The notes under the pieces are model-generated. The model saw only the letters and a list, made by a program, of their open reading frames with translations. It did not search any database and had not been told where the DNA came from. A DNA stretch of 64,000 nucleotides. Origin: Callipepla californica brunnescens. Its lineage: Eukaryota > Chordata > Aves > Galliformes > Odontophoridae. This document shows positions 1-12,415 of this stretch, piece after piece. Where the stretch lies: the NCBI GenBank assembly GCA_023055505.1, contig JALIRH010000043.1, positions 2,242,001-2,306,000 of the forward strand, in the 5' to 3' direction. The position numbers were made by a program, and so were the translations under genes. Every line of letters starts with the position of its first letter. The first letter of the stretch is position 1.

Positions 1-3000
1 AGGGACACCGAGGCAGACGGGTGCCAGGTCAGATGGGGTTTTGCTGCCCGTGCTCCAGTGCACACCCCACTGCACATTACACCCAAAGCAAAGTCGGGGT
101 CCTGCAGCACGGAGCCCACCCGCGTGCACCACGACTGCTGCAGCTGCAGATCCCCACCCGTAGCACCCAACAGCTGCACAGCTCCGGGAGAGCACAGCTC
201 TGGGAGAGCTCTGCGGTGCACACGGCTGCGTGTGAGCGTACACAGAGCTCCTCCTCCTTCCCTTCAGCAGAGAAAAGAGAGCCCTGCGAGGGGGTCCAGC
301 ACGACCCCCAGCAGCCCCATCCCACACAGGGACGCCTCCAACGTGGGACAGAGGCTCCGAAACCCCACGTGCAGCTCCAGGATAGAGAGAGCTGCTGGGG
401 ACGCAGCCCTACGGATCCACTCCCGCCTGGGTTCAGCCCTTCTGCAACCCCAGGGCCGCCCGCGTCCCAGCGCTGCTCCCGGTGAAGCCGTGCGCGGCCG
501 AGGAAGAATGTGGGTGGAGAAGGGTTTGTCGGAGCTTTTCCTAATTTAGGACAGCAACTGGAAGGTGTATTTATGGCTGGGGGCAGCGCGGGGGGGGCGG
601 GGAAAGCAGCGGCCCAGGCACCGGGGCCGGGCAGAACCAGCAGCCACCAAAGACCCATTTCTTCTTTGAAAGTGTCAGCGCTGCTGCAGCCCCGTACCAC
701 CCTCCTGTCCCCTCCCCTCTGTATCCCAGCACCCGTGCCCCGTAAAGCACCAGCACACACAGCCACACGCAGCTCAAGGACTGGGAGTGATGCCACCAAG
801 GGGGAGAAGACCCCCAGTACTCAGCTGCTAAAAGCACCGGGTGGGATTTGGGGATCGAGGCTCCGTGTGCTGCAGGGAGAGGAGATCTCAGTGGGTTCAC
901 AGTGCGTTTTGGTGGCGGAAACGGGAACAGCCCCAGTCCCAAACTGCATCCCAAAGCAGAGGAACGGGGCTGGTGCCTGCTGGCTGCGGGGCAGCCGACC
1001 CCAAACATCCCAGGTCTGCCAGCCCCACAAGAATCCTTAAATACCCCACACTGACAGGAGCCCACAGTCATCGTGGAGCCCGACCCCACCGAGCCCCATC
1101 CCCGGGCATCTCAGAAGCACCCAAGGGTCCCCGCATCCCACCCGGGGACGCACCCGAACCGCACAGCACGTGGTGTCACCGACAACCCGCGGCGGGGGGG
1201 AATGCTCTGTACCAGCACGAGCTATTTTCGATCAGTCCCAACACGCCTCCGGCACAGATGGCCGCATCCTTCTCCAGTCCACACGGCGCAAACCCAACGA
1301 TGGGGACCCTCCCCCCCCCTCCCCAAAGCATCCCGCTTTGCTCTGCTGGGGTGGCCAATGTGAAGCAGTATAACAACGAGGAGGAAAACAAGGTGCCAGA
1401 CGTGGCTAGCGGTCTCCAAGTAAGGTGGCTTCAAAAGCATCGCCAACAAAACTCCAACGAAACTCCAATGAAGCTGGGGGAGCCGCAGAGGACCCTCCCG
1501 GACCCATCCACACCGCACACACAGCATCAGCACCACGGCATCCCCATTTGGGATGGTTTGCTCTGCTGCAAACCATCCCAAATCCCACTCCGTGCCTTTC
1601 TCTCCCTCTGCTGCCCCACGTGTGGCCCCGTGGTGGTGGTGGCTGTGCCACCGTCCATCCGTGCACTATTAGGGTCAGCCTCTGGGATGTGGCACCCGTG
1701 CCCGAATCTCCCCCTCCCCAGCACTGCTCCCATCACCTGGACACCGCCGCCCTATTGCAAAGATCCCAACCATCGGTGCCCACAGCGTTTGGAGCAGACG
1801 ATCCCTCCCACGGACGGAGTCATGACCGGGCTTGCACAGCCACGTAATCCTGCCCGGCCGCGTTGTGGGGTGGGCAGGGAGAAGGGCCCGGGAACTTCGG
1901 CTCATGTCACAGCGGCACACAGCAGTGGTTTAACTTCCCGAGCTGCCGAACTCAGGGCTGGAGGAGAGAGATGGAAGGGAGAACCAGGAGAAATCGAAGG
2001 CAACGGCCTCGGCCGTGCGTCACCCCACGCGGGACGGGGACCCCGCATCGCTGCGGGACCTGCAGCTCTGTGCCCACCCCGAGGAGGGCTGCAGGGACAG
2101 GGACGCGGCTCCCACGGTCACACGGGATGGGGACACGCAGCCCCCAGCACGGGGTCACCCCAAAACCACCGACCCAAGGACCTGGTGCACACAGCTGTGG
2201 GGCACGGCGAGGAAGAGGAGGCCCAGGGAGGAAGGGCTCCGCTGGGTTTTGAGGCCCCAGAGCTGAGCTGGCCTCGCACATCCCTCATTTAAACCGGCAG
2301 CGCTGGGGGAGGCGGAGGGCACAGTCCCCCCCTCCCCAACAAACACAGCACGGCCACATCAGCACCCCGACACTGGGCTGGGGGGCACAGCACGGAGCCA
2401 ACAGCTCAGGGGGGGGGGCGAGAGGGGACAACACACACAGAGCACATCCCTGGGAGAGCACGGCGGGGCCGCAGCCATCACAGACCCCACGGGGGACCCC
2501 GGGGCAGCGCAGCAGCGTGAGCACACACCGCATCCCACAGCGATGGGACGCGAGCATCCCTCCACGCTCACCCCACAACGCGGGGAGGGGTCTGCAGACC
2601 CCCCCCACTTCCATCCAAGCACCGAACTGTGCGTCCCCGAGGGACAGCATCCCGGCACGGTCTCGTCCCCGGCTCCCAGCATCCATCCCGGGCTCGGCGG
2701 TGGGAGGGGGGGGGGGGGGGTGGGGATGGGGGGTACCGAAAAGTTGGATGTCCCGGTGCCGGTTGGGAACGCGGCTGGCGGGGAAGCAGCGCAGGCCAAT
2801 GGGAAGCGCAGAGCATGATGTCACCACGCTAATCGCAGCATGGCTCGGGCTAACAAAGAGAACAATGAGGCTGCCCAGCTCCCCGCTGCAAAAAGAAAAA
2901 CCGTGTCCCCCCCCCCACCCACCCACCCCTCCTAAATCTCCAGCACGAGAGGGATGGATGGGATGGAGGAGCAAAAATGGGATCGCAAAAGCAGAGGGGT

Positions 3001-3727
3001 TCGGGAGCGGAGCTTTGGGGGTGCTGGGATGGGGGGTGTGGGGAGGAGGAGTGGGGTGGGGGGCAGCTCCCTCGTGGGTTTAATTCATTTGTGATGTTCT
3101 GTTCTAAGGGGCGATGTATGGGGGGGAACGATGGGGTGGGGGATTCCTGGAGACAAAGCAGTGTGTGTGGCATGGGGACGGCAAGGTGTGTCCGGGGGGG
3201 GGGAGGGGGATGGGGGGGAGGGGGCTTCGGGGCCCTACACACCCCCTCTGGTTGCTTTTTGGGGGGGGGGAAGGGGGGGTGCAGGAGGAGAGAATGAGGG
3301 TGAGGTGGGTTACGGGGTGGGGATCGGAATGGGGGGGGGGGGGGGGAAAGGGAGAAAGGGAATAAAAAAAAAATAGAACAGAACATCCAGATTATTATTA
3401 ATATTTTTTTTTTCTCCCTTTTGCGAAGGACTTGGAGAAGTCCGGCGGTGGGAAGAACTTTTTTGGGCGGTGGGGAGGAAGAGTTGGAATCTGTGGGGGG
3501 GGGGGGATGGGGGGAGGGGGAAGAAAGGGAACGAGACAAAGAATGAAACTGACCCAAACGGTGATGGGGGGCGGGGGTTTAAAGCCCCCCCCCCCACCCC
3601 TCCTCCTCCTCCTCCTCCTTCCCGGGGCTGATAGCTCTGGTTGTAAATACGGGGTACGGCGGGGGGAGGGGTGGGGGTACACACACACACACACACACAC
3701 ACATACACACACAAAGGGACACGTTAC
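1..3727 (-). other. MEX3D: MEX3D intron 1 (5' part)
   Basis: This stretch follows the splice donor of MEX3D exon 1 and is read as its first intron. I looked for the second MEX3 exon (rest of KH1, KH2 and RING) in the minus-strand translations and did not find it, so that exon should lie beyond the left edge. The stretch is GC-rich with many C/G runs. It contains long open frames on both strands, but their composition (P, S, G, R, H) is what GC-rich non-coding DNA gives. Confidence 0.6.
3679..3713. repeat. (CA)n microsatellite
   Basis: A run of alternating CA with one T interruption lies about 15 bases inside the MEX3D intron, next to the exon 1 donor. It is probably length-polymorphic. Confidence 0.9.
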
Positions 3728-3875
3728 CTTGCCGGCCCACGATCTCGGCGACGTGCTCGGAGCTGGGCACGGGCACGCACTCGGTCATATTGACGCTTTT
3801 TTTCCTACTGCCGAGGATGTTCATCTGCTCGGCCAACAGAGGGGCGAGGTGGTGAGCCGCGAAGTTGCCGAAAAC

Positions 3876-3927
<52 letters not shown>

Positions 3928-4243
3928 GGGAAGAGTCGGGCTGCTCCCGGGGGGCTCCGGTTCCGCCTCCCCACCCCCCCCCCCCCTCCTCCTCCTCCTC
4001 CTCCCCCTCCCCCCCCCCGGTTCGGCCGTTTCCTCCAAACCCAACAACGACAACTGATCCAAGGCGAATCTCAACGCTTCGTCCTGCGTCTGGGGCGGCC
4101 CCTCCCTCTCCGTTTCGGGCTCCGGTTCCTGCCCGGTGCTGACGGTCGACGGCGGGGGAGGCGGAGGGGCTGAGCAAAGCTAAACGTCGAGGGGGGGCTC
4201 GGGCGGCCTCGCCGCCGTCCGGTTGATAGATGGAGCCGGGCAT
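3728..4243 (-). CDS. MEX3D: MEX3D first coding exon (RNA-binding E3 ligase, partial, frame disrupted)
   Basis: MEX3 proteins carry two KH RNA-binding domains and a C-terminal RING finger; they bind mRNA 3'UTRs and act as ubiquitin ligases. Only the N-terminal exon is here. The ATG at 4243 opens [11 protein letters not shown], close to the human MEX3D start. Further on come [16 protein letters not shown] (about 4090-4045) and [20 protein letters not shown] leading to EIVGRQG, the start of KH1. The exon ends at 3728 before GTAACG, splitting the last Gly codon of the KH1 GXXG loop (GRQG). The three recognisable segments lie in three different frames, so the sequence as given needs two +1 shifts. 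One fits a 10-G run at 3876-3885; the other lies between about 4180 and 4095. Sequencing or assembly slippage in these runs is the simplest explanation. Paralogues MEX3A-C are less likely, given the TCF3-UQCR11-MBD3 neighbourhood. Confidence 0.85.
3876..4018. repeat. G10/C-run and (GGA)n/(TCC)n low-complexity tracts in MEX3D exon 1
   Basis: A 10-G run (3876-3885) is followed by about twelve GGA units. A second cluster of C runs and TCC units lies at 3974-4018. In the MEX3D sense strand these encode Pro- or Ser/Gly/Arg-rich filler, depending on frame. They are the likely sites of the apparent frameshifts. Confidence 0.85.
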
Positions 4244-4640
4244 GGCGGTGCGGTGCGGTGCTTTGCGGGGCGGTGGCGGTGCCCGGTGCCCGCCGCACGC
4301 CGCCTGCCCCCCCCCCACCCCCGCCCCGCCCCCCCCCGACGTCACACCGCCCCGACAATGGGCCGCGCCCGGCGCGCGCATGCGCGGTGGCGGCAGGAAG
4401 GGGGGCGTGGTCAAGAGGGGCTTAAGCCACGCCTACATCTTGTCCGAGGCCACGCCCACTCCCCCTCCTCCACCCCTCCCCCCCAATCTCCTGGCGGGAA
4501 GCGGCCGTGCGGGATGGGAGCGAGGGTGGGGGAGGGGCAGCGCCGGCATGGAGCCGGGATTGGGGGGGGGGGGGGGGGGGGGGGAGGGGTCCGCCCCAGT
4601 GCGGCCGTAAAGAGACAGAGCAACGCGTTGTACGGTTTAC
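4244..4640 (-). promoter_or_regulatory. MEX3D: MEX3D CpG-rich promoter and 5'UTR
   Basis: This CpG-dense segment lies directly upstream of the MEX3D ATG. It holds a CRE-like GACGTCAC at 4338-4345 and a consensus NRF-1 palindrome, CGCGCATGCGCG, at 4375-4386. No TATA box is seen. The transcription start is not determined. Confidence 0.6.
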
Positions 4641-4799
4641 ATTCCCCCCACCCCTCCCCCCCCCCCCCACCCCTCCCCCCCCCACCCACCCAGTGGGCGA
4701 GAAGTAGGTCAGATGCTGGGGGGGGGGGGGGGGGACAGTTATGGTGGGTGCCCCCCTGGGGGAGGGGGGGGGAACAGCCCAGGCTGCGTGCCCCTCGAT

Positions 4800-4836
4800 C
4801 CCACCCTTGTATGACCATTAAGAACCTTTCCAACCC
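4800..4836 (+). mobile_element. CR1 LINE 3' tail remnant
   Basis: The piece around 'ttgtatgaccattaagaacc' followed by 'tttccaac' resembles the CR1 3' end (ATGATCATTAAGG..TTCCAACC). It is too short for subfamily assignment. Confidence 0.35.
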
Positions 4837-5925
4837 CCCCCCCCCCCCCGTTTTCTCCTCCCCCCAGGCTGCAGAGCCCCAGCATCAGCAGCTCGCAGCC
4901 CCCCCAGATCTGGGAGGAAGGGGGGGAGGGGTCACCCGTTCCCTCCCCCAGCTGCAGGCCCTCCCCAGCTGTTCATGAGCTCCCTGCAAAGCATCCATCT
5001 CCAATTCATCTGCTCCGCCCGGGCCGCTGCTCTGCAGGGAATTCCCAGCCCAGAGCTCATTCACCCTAATGGGATCCGGATCAATTAGCAGCTCACCCGC
5101 TGCCTCAAAACACCCACCATCATCCTTCCCGAAGTCCACCAGCCCAGTTCTCAAGCTTTCACGTTTCCCACACGCTCATCTCACCCCGTCCCAGTCTGTG
5201 GGACCAGTTTTTAACTGGGTTTGTTTCTAATTGCAAGCACCCTCAGTGCCCGGGCTGGGAACCCCCAGCTCAGACCCCCCCAGAGTTGTTTGCACTGCAC
5301 AGATCCCACTAAACATTAACTCCTGCAGGTCAGCGGCCAAACCACCACCACCAGCTCTGCCCTCCCAAGCTCTGATCCAGGGGAAGGGGCTTCCAGCCCA
5401 CGCTTGGATGATCCCCTCAACCCCCTCCATCATCCACCCAACGAGATAACGCAGCAGGAAGAAGCAGCAGCTCCTGGTGGCTGTTGAGCTGGCAGCTGAA
5501 GCACGTTTTCCAGCTGCTGAAAGCTTTGCTTGCTCCTCTCCTCTTGGTTACCTCCTGCCAGCCCGGTGCTGGGCTCTGAGCTGCTGTTTCTGCACGATGC
5601 TCTCCTTCCTTTCACCATCTGCACCAGCATGAGCATGTCCTCTTGCATCCTCTCCATCCCCCACCACCGAGGGCTCCGGGTTCCTTAGGAGGAGCTCACG
5701 CCTGCTGCACTTCCCTGCAGAGGACAGATGTGACAAAAGCACACGGGCTGGCTGCGAGACATCTCCTCCTCAAAAACATTTGATTCAGTAAGCTCAACCA
5801 CCCCCAGCGAGCCGCTCAAAATAGTGGCTTTCCCATTACTGGCAACGGAACGGTGCAACCTTTCCATCCCGAGCTCCTCCCAGTTTAAACAAACCCCAAA
5901 ACTCCCAGATCACACCGACCCAAGT

Positions 5926-5985
5926 GCTGGATGTGGCACTTGGGGGCACAGAGGGCTTTTCCGACCTCTGTGACTCTGTGATAAC
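5926..5985 (+). mobile_element. CR1 LINE 3' tail remnant
   Basis: The order 'ggatgtggcacttgggg', then 'cttttccgacctctgtgac' and 'tctgtgat' matches the usual CR1 3' end (GATGTGGCACTTGGGG..CTTTTCCAACC..TCTGTGAT). Internal deletions are present. Confidence 0.65.
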
Positions 5986-6394
5986 CCCACGAGCTCCTGA
6001 AGTCGCCCCAGTGACTGCAACACCAGCTCCAAACTCTGTCGCTTCTGCCCACGCTGTGCTCTCAGCCCTTTCTGGAAATCACTGCGTCAAGTCCCACGAC
6101 ACCTCGGGAAGTGCCAGCTCTTTATTTAAAGCGTTTTTGGCAAAACTGGTTTCTAGATGCTCTGCCTGTGCTCTGCTCCATTTACAGCAGAACTAGCTCA
6201 CGCTTTCCTCTTCCCTTCGCTTCTCAGTTTCGCTCGTGACCCTAAGTTACCTTCTTTTTTTTTTTAAAACCCGAGTAATTAGCAAGTCCTTAAAAGACTC
6301 GTCTTCATTAACAGAGAAGACGGATTACATAAATTAGACAAACTCTTTAGTGCAACTCCACTTGCCTACCAAAAACTCTTCGTGGCACAGCCAG

Positions 6395-6462
6395 AGGACA
6401 CGGTGGGATGGGTTTGGTGCTCTTCGAGGTCTTCTTTAGCCCCAATGATTCTGCGATTCGAA
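6395..6462 (+). mobile_element. CR1 LINE 3' tail remnant
   Basis: It resembles the CR1 terminus GAGGTCTTTTTCAGCC..ATGATTCTATGATTC: here 'gaggtcttctttagcc' then 'aatgattctgcgattcg'. Confidence 0.55.
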
Positions 6463-7378
6463 GATCCAACCTCCCTGAACACAACTGAAAGGAGAAAGTG
6501 GGCACTGCTGCTTCCAATTCCCCCTCCTGGGATTCGTCACTGTGTGAAGATGGCTTGGCAGGAGGCTGCTGGCACTGTCCTCAGAACAAGGCTGTCACCC
6601 CATATCGGTACAGGGAGTTAAGAAGGCTGTGCTAAAGCAAAGCAGAGGTGTAACAGCACACGAAGCCACTTTCTGGATGGGGAAATGGATCCATATAACG
6701 ACAGCAATGTGGTTATTACCACCGTAGCCATGCAGGTGTAACTCCCTCCATAATTCTGCCACATCCACTTCCATCTCAGAAGTCAGGTGTGCAAATGCAG
6801 GGCTTACAACACCCTAGCTAGAGTATTTATTCTGTTACAAAGACCAAGCCCTAAAGAGAAGGTACCCAAACATACAGGGAGGGAGGAAAAAAACCCACAC
6901 TTGTCTCCAGTTCCTTTAATCACAGTGCATTAAGCCAAATGGGACAAACAGGATCCAGCCTTTAGGTGGGGAGGGTGTTTTGCAGTGGCTCCTCTAACTC
7001 TTCAGGAGCTCCAACCCGACTTTCTGCACTGTTCTCCGAGCAAAAGAAACCATGCAAACATCATGCAAACAAACAAAAAAAAAATACATGCTCTGAGCAC
7101 GGTGCAGGAGAGGTGGTGCAGCCTGGAGAAGAACTATATAAAAAAAAAAATAAAGTCCTCAGTGGTGTGTGGGAAGGCTTAAGGGAATATTTCAGCACAT
7201 CAGGAGCTGAATCACTGCATGTAGGTGGAGCCAGACAGATTGACAAGATCTGCAACTTGAAAAATGACCTAAGCCTGAGATCAATCATCTCACAAAGTCG
7301 CTGACGGAGGGAACAGCGGATGGATGTGGATGGAGGTGAGGTTCAATGTCAGCGTGGCGTGGAAAAATGGCACTGGGC

Positions 7379-7396
7379 ACACACACACACACACAC
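7379..7396. repeat. (CA)n microsatellite
   Basis: Nine CA units, flanked by TGTG. Confidence 0.85.
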
Positions 7397-10300
7397 TGTG
7401 CATTGTGAGAGGCCAAGCACGCTCTTTTTCTGTTACCTTTCCCCACCAAAACTTTCCCTTCTGCTGCAGCAGCACACGAAGAAGGCACTCTGGGTGAAGC
7501 CATCTCCAAACGTCTCTTTGCCACGTGTTGGGTGAACGAAGAATTGCAGCTTCCAGGTACCGACTTCTGAGAAGTTGTGGAGCAGCACTCGATGCAAAAC
7601 TGCGAATTAATTGCACATCAGAGAAAAGCATGGAAAAGAAATGACTGTGAACCAAGCCTTCAAGTCTTACGGCCCTTCAAATCCCAGACAGATCTGCTCC
7701 GTAGGCTGATCCAGGACATCAAACTATACCCAAGTAATAACTCACTGCTTTCCCTCAGAAAGCACAAACTCGGGGGCCTGTTCATCAGAAGACCTGTACT
7801 TTGTCCATGCAAATAAATACAGCTCCCTCAGCTGAGCAGTTCCCGAGCTCTGTCACTAGAGACAAACCACATACGAGGTCGCTCACTGCCCTACTATTCC
7901 AGTTCTGCACCGAGCACTTCCCTCTGTGACTCTGCACGGGCTGAAAAACGCACTAAGCACGAGGAGATTAACTGAATGAATTAAATAACAGCTCGCCTTG
8001 TTTGGTAAATAAAGCTTATTACCAGCCGTTAGCATCCTATCTGTGTCATCAGTGCAGAGCCAGCCCGTGACCCTGGCAGTCATTCTGAACCCCATTTGCC
8101 AGGTCATGCTGGAGTTCAGAATGTTATGACTGTAAATCAGCACTCAGCAAACGCTGGTCGTGGGGTTAAACAAAAGGGCAGTGCTCTTCCCTCATTAGCT
8201 GAAGGCTGATCTCTGCTGATCTGAGAGCAAACCCGAGTTGTGAGCTCACTGGATGCTGCTTTCTGACTATAGCAGCGAGCTGTGGGTCCGATGGGTTCGA
8301 GTTGTGTGCGACACCACGCACCTCGTTTGAGAGGGGATAACTACATCTTTCGGATGTGGTTAATCCTAAGATTTGCAGGGGTGTCCTGACGCCTGGAGTT
8401 TGGTCTTATGTACGTATGCAATCCCAAATAAATAGGGCCGACTGGACAGGTCACCCTAAAAACCTTAATTAAAGACAAATGTTCATCCCACCCTCTCTCC
8501 TCGTTTGTCCCACGCCCTTTAAACACGTTCCCCCACCTTCCTTTGCAGATTCAGGCTACGTGGAACAGGCTTTTCCTTTAAAGCAAGGCAGAAAGGACTC
8601 GGGTGCTATATCTGCTCTACCAGCTCCTGCAAAGTAGTAAAGAGTGGGAGAGCGTTACAGAAATGAACAGAGGAAGCAGCAAGGCTCAGTCAGAAGGAAG
8701 CTGAGCACGCAGGAAAGATGGAGAGGGACTTTTTGCAGCCAAAGCAGCGGCACCAAAACTCATCAGACCCGAGGAAACTTTATCAGCACAGCACACTGCC
8801 TCTTTCCCTCTGCTCCTCAAATTGCTGGCAGCCTGCGAGAGATTAGCTTTCAGCAAGACAGCTGCAAAATACATGCCATTTTCCTTTCTTCCTTTCACCT
8901 TCACTTACACTCCCATTCAACGCTTCCTTAGTTTACAGAAAGGAGCAGGAGGACTGCCTGCCAGAGCTGAAGAGCAGCAGTATTACCTCCAGCAGCAGCT
9001 GATAAACTGCCACTGCTGAAAAGCTCCCATTCAGCAGCCTGGCTGGCACAAAGCTCCCACTGCAAGCCAAACGTGCCTGATGGAAACACGTGTTTCTGAT
9101 TTGCCAAGTTCATTCCAGCTCCTCCTTTCACCCAGGAAGCAGAACAGCAGCGTGCACTTAGCAGGGAATTCTCACTGAAAACATATTTGTTTGGTGGGGT
9201 TTTTCTTTTGCTAGAAGCCATCGCAGAAAGGAAACAAAGGGCTCCACGTGCTGGGTTCAACATACCCACAGCAGCAGCCCAGCCCTGCCTCTCGTGCCTG
9301 TTTTCTCTTCCTAATATGCTCAGTTTACAAGCAAGAAAACTCCTCCCTTCCCTCACCCAACAGCAGGCTGGGCTTCAGCTGGGAGCTGGCTGTCTCTTGG
9401 GCACAGCACTTAAAGCACACCAACATCCGTGCAAAGGGGTGATGTGACTGCAAAAAACAACTTCACCCAACTCCTAGAATTTGGTTTAAAAGGACAGAAA
9501 ACCCAAACACTGCTAATAATAGCTGGGAGGTGATCCCGTTCCCTCAATCGTGTTGGTTTGGAAAAAACACAGCGGAGAAAAGGTGAGCTGTTGTAACAGA
9601 GCAGCTCCAGCACACGTTGCACTGAAGTCTTTAGGCAACCAGGAATCTCATCTGGGCTGTTGTTCTTGCAGAGTAAAACTGTATTCTGGGGGGGGGTTTG
9701 TCCTCTCCTCCAAGCAGTGCATAGCCAAAGTCTCAGCACCTGCAGAAAAGGATGCACGACTGCAGCTGCACCAGGCAGCCTCCTGCCTGCCAGGTGAAAA
9801 AGAACACCCACAAAGCTCAGTTCAGTCATTTTGGACCAAGAAAGCACTGAGTGAAGGCAGATCAGTGCGTGCCCCTCCATCGTGCCCCGTGGCTGCAATG
9901 AGAAACTCACCCAGCAGCAGGGTGAGAAAGACAGCAAGCTCCTTGCCAAGGAACGTTGGTTCACTCACCCATCTCAGTGAGCAGGGAACGTCATTTCAGT
10001 TCCTTCAGATGTCCTGTCCTGCTTTTCAGGTACTCTGAGCAATCAGCTCCCTCCATATCCATGTGAACACGGAGGCACTTTTGATCTGACACACCACTCG
10101 GCAGCAATTTGAACTTCTACGTTCATTCTTCTTCATCTTTGGTGCATCAGAACAGTGACGTCAGCCCTTCAGCCACTGATGTGGGGCTAGGTGTGCTTAA
10201 TGCCTATTTCCATTTAAATAAAAGGAAGCAGAGGCATCACCAGATATCAGACAGAACAAAAGCAGGGTCAGAATGTGGACACCACATAAGAACCCCTCCA

Positions 10301-12129
10301 GGGTAGGTTATAGACTTCTAGAGCTGAAATGCACGCACATCCCAGCAGCCCCTTACTCAGAGGGGACACAGGACTCAGCAGCTTTCTTATTCTCCTCTTA
10401 TGGGTCTCAAACACTGAGATCCAGATCTCAGAACAGAGCTCACCACAAAAACACGAACATCTCTCTGCCCACGTAACAGGAATACAGCACACCAACTCCA
10501 GGCAGGGGGCTCGAGGGAGAAGAGAGGAGTCTCTGCTTTGTGAGAAACATTTAATTCAACACAATGAATTACAAGAGGACAGATTTACAGAATAATAACC
10601 GTAACAGACTGTTTAAAAAGGAAAATCATCTTCACTGGCTGCAGTAGAAGGTAAAGATCCCTGAGGCAATACCTGGTACAGCAGCAGCAAAGCACAGTTC
10701 AGTCTTCTTGCAGTACTCCAAATGAGCAGTATCAAAGAACTCTCTATTTTCACATCTTCAAGAAAAGTTAATACAGTATCAGTCACTTTGGCATGGGATA
10801 TTTGTCAAGGAGCTTAACCCTACGGACACCACTAACCCCAGCTACTCCCAAAGGTCCCCGGTCCCTCGCTGTCACTGCTAACCATCCTCACACGATAAAG
10901 GCTCTGGGAGCTACTTTCTTCCCCAAGTTTTGGGATACCAACAACTCTGTACAAGTGGTTAGTGGCACAATATTTAATCCACCACTTTTTATACTGTACT
11001 CTCAGCTGAGACGTCCACGCATGAATCATGCAGTGGATACCCTAAGACTAAAAGAACTTCTGCAATCTAGTCAACATAATTCTCCAAGCTATACACTCCT
11101 CCCCTCTCCCTGTCCTCCCTCCCCCACGTAAAGCCCTTTTTAGCCCCAAAATTACCCCCCAAATGCTCACAGTTGTACTAGAAGAGACTGAGGAATCAAT
11201 CAAGGTACCCACGGTGAAGCCAAATACTTATAAACACATTAAGGCAGGTTTCACATCATTTCATTTTTGGACACAAAATGCTGGTCACTTCACTGCACAT
11301 GCAAATAAGAAAGATTTAATACTTAATAAAAAGCTTTAGATTTTTTTTTTTTCTTTTTTAGGTAACCATTGTAGAAAAAAAAAATCAACCTTTTTGCCTT
11401 GTTTTTAAAAGAGGTCAGAAAATTACTGCACATGAAAGCAGATGTGTAGAAACACCTATTGGAATGGATTCCCTTCCCTCCAAAACACACAGAAACAGAG
11501 GTGAGGGTTTCTTGGCACCAAAAGAGAAAGAGGAAGTCTTCCTCATTGTCAGAAATGAGTAAACCTCCCATTCTGAGTTGAGAAGGTCCTTCTGACCAGA
11601 ATCAACCAAAGCAAAAAATATACCACTGAGTGGGTATACTTATCTGTTCTGCTATGCCCTGGCATACACAGAACTCCATATAAAAACGTTGCACTGTAGT
11701 GCATTTGGTATGGTGTTGGAACTCACTAAAAACCAGATTGCCATTGACCAGTTCCTCGTGTGTAACTTCCCCTACTCATCAAAACCTCAGGTGGAAGAGG
11801 CACTGGTAGTTCATCTCTGAGACTACACTGCCAAGACCAATGTGGTCTTGCGAGGAAAATGAAATTCACTGACCTGAATTGACACATGGAATGACAATCC
11901 ACAACATAAAATGACCTCCGTACAGACTGGTACAGACAGGTAGCCCACAGCAGAGCAGCCAAGGAGTGAAACAGCATCTCTCTCACTTGCATCAGAGAGA
12001 AAATGGTTTCTGTGGGTCATCGTTAAAGGTACTCGGATAGAAAAGCCTGAAAAATGTAGCACCCATCACTGACCCACAGAACCAAAACCAAATTAAAAAG
12101 GACAGGAAGTCTGGTTCCTAATACATTCC

Positions 12130-12415
12130 CTCCCACTGTTTTATGTTCCTTTATTCCCTCCCACTTTTGTTTCCCCCATTGCCCTCCCCCTTCACAAAAA
12201 GGAGGGGGAGTAGAGCTTAGTCAAGTTCCATCTTCCAAACTACCCAGCAATGAATGAACCATCAGCTTCTTGGCTTTCCTGAAGTGTACATCAAAATGCT
12301 CATAGTTGCCGCTGGACTGGTGGTGCAATTTACTCTGCAGACACTCTTGGCTTTGTAAATAGTTGTGCTGACCCTGCTGGTAGGGTTTATACTGGGAATT
12401 CTTAGGTGGAACTCC
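12130..12415 (-). other. MBD3: Probable MBD3 3'UTR terminal exon (or an unidentified C-terminal coding exon)
   Basis: A strong acceptor, TTTTCTTTCTCTTCTAG, precedes position 12415 on the minus strand, and a poly(A) signal AATAAA follows at 12155-12150. The MBD3 coding exon has a splice donor five bases after its stop codon (AG|GTAATG at 13691/13690), so this is the natural partner exon as a non-coding 3' exon. Phase 0 from the acceptor is open for 64 codons (12415 to the TGA at 12223-12221). It starts GVPPKNSQYKPYQQG, includes HFRKAKKLMVHSLLG and ends SLEDGT. It looks protein-like, but I recognise no family. If this is MBD3 3'UTR, the frame is chance. Confidence 0.6.
12150..12155 (-). promoter_or_regulatory. 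MBD3: Candidate MBD3 poly(A) signal AATAAA
   Basis: The minus strand reads AATAAAGGAACATAAAAC here, about 260 bases after the start of the terminal exon. Cleavage would fall near 12130. Downstream signals could give longer forms. Confidence 0.45.

Larger units (their letters stand above)
4641..12120. other. Intergenic region between MEX3D and MBD3
   Basis: I found no supported gene in this 7.5 kb. It holds three degraded CR1 tails and a CA microsatellite, listed separately, plus scattered homopolymer runs (for example C/G runs at 4640-4860). The 10.5-12.1 kb part is AT-richer. An ATTAAA on the minus strand near 10550 could end a longer MBD3 3'UTR, but nothing proves it. Confidence 0.5.

Noticed and set aside
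841..2292. 483-codon plus-strand open frame in the MEX3D intron
   Set aside because: Composition is that of GC-rich antisense sequence, with similar overlapping frames on the other strand and no recognisable domain.
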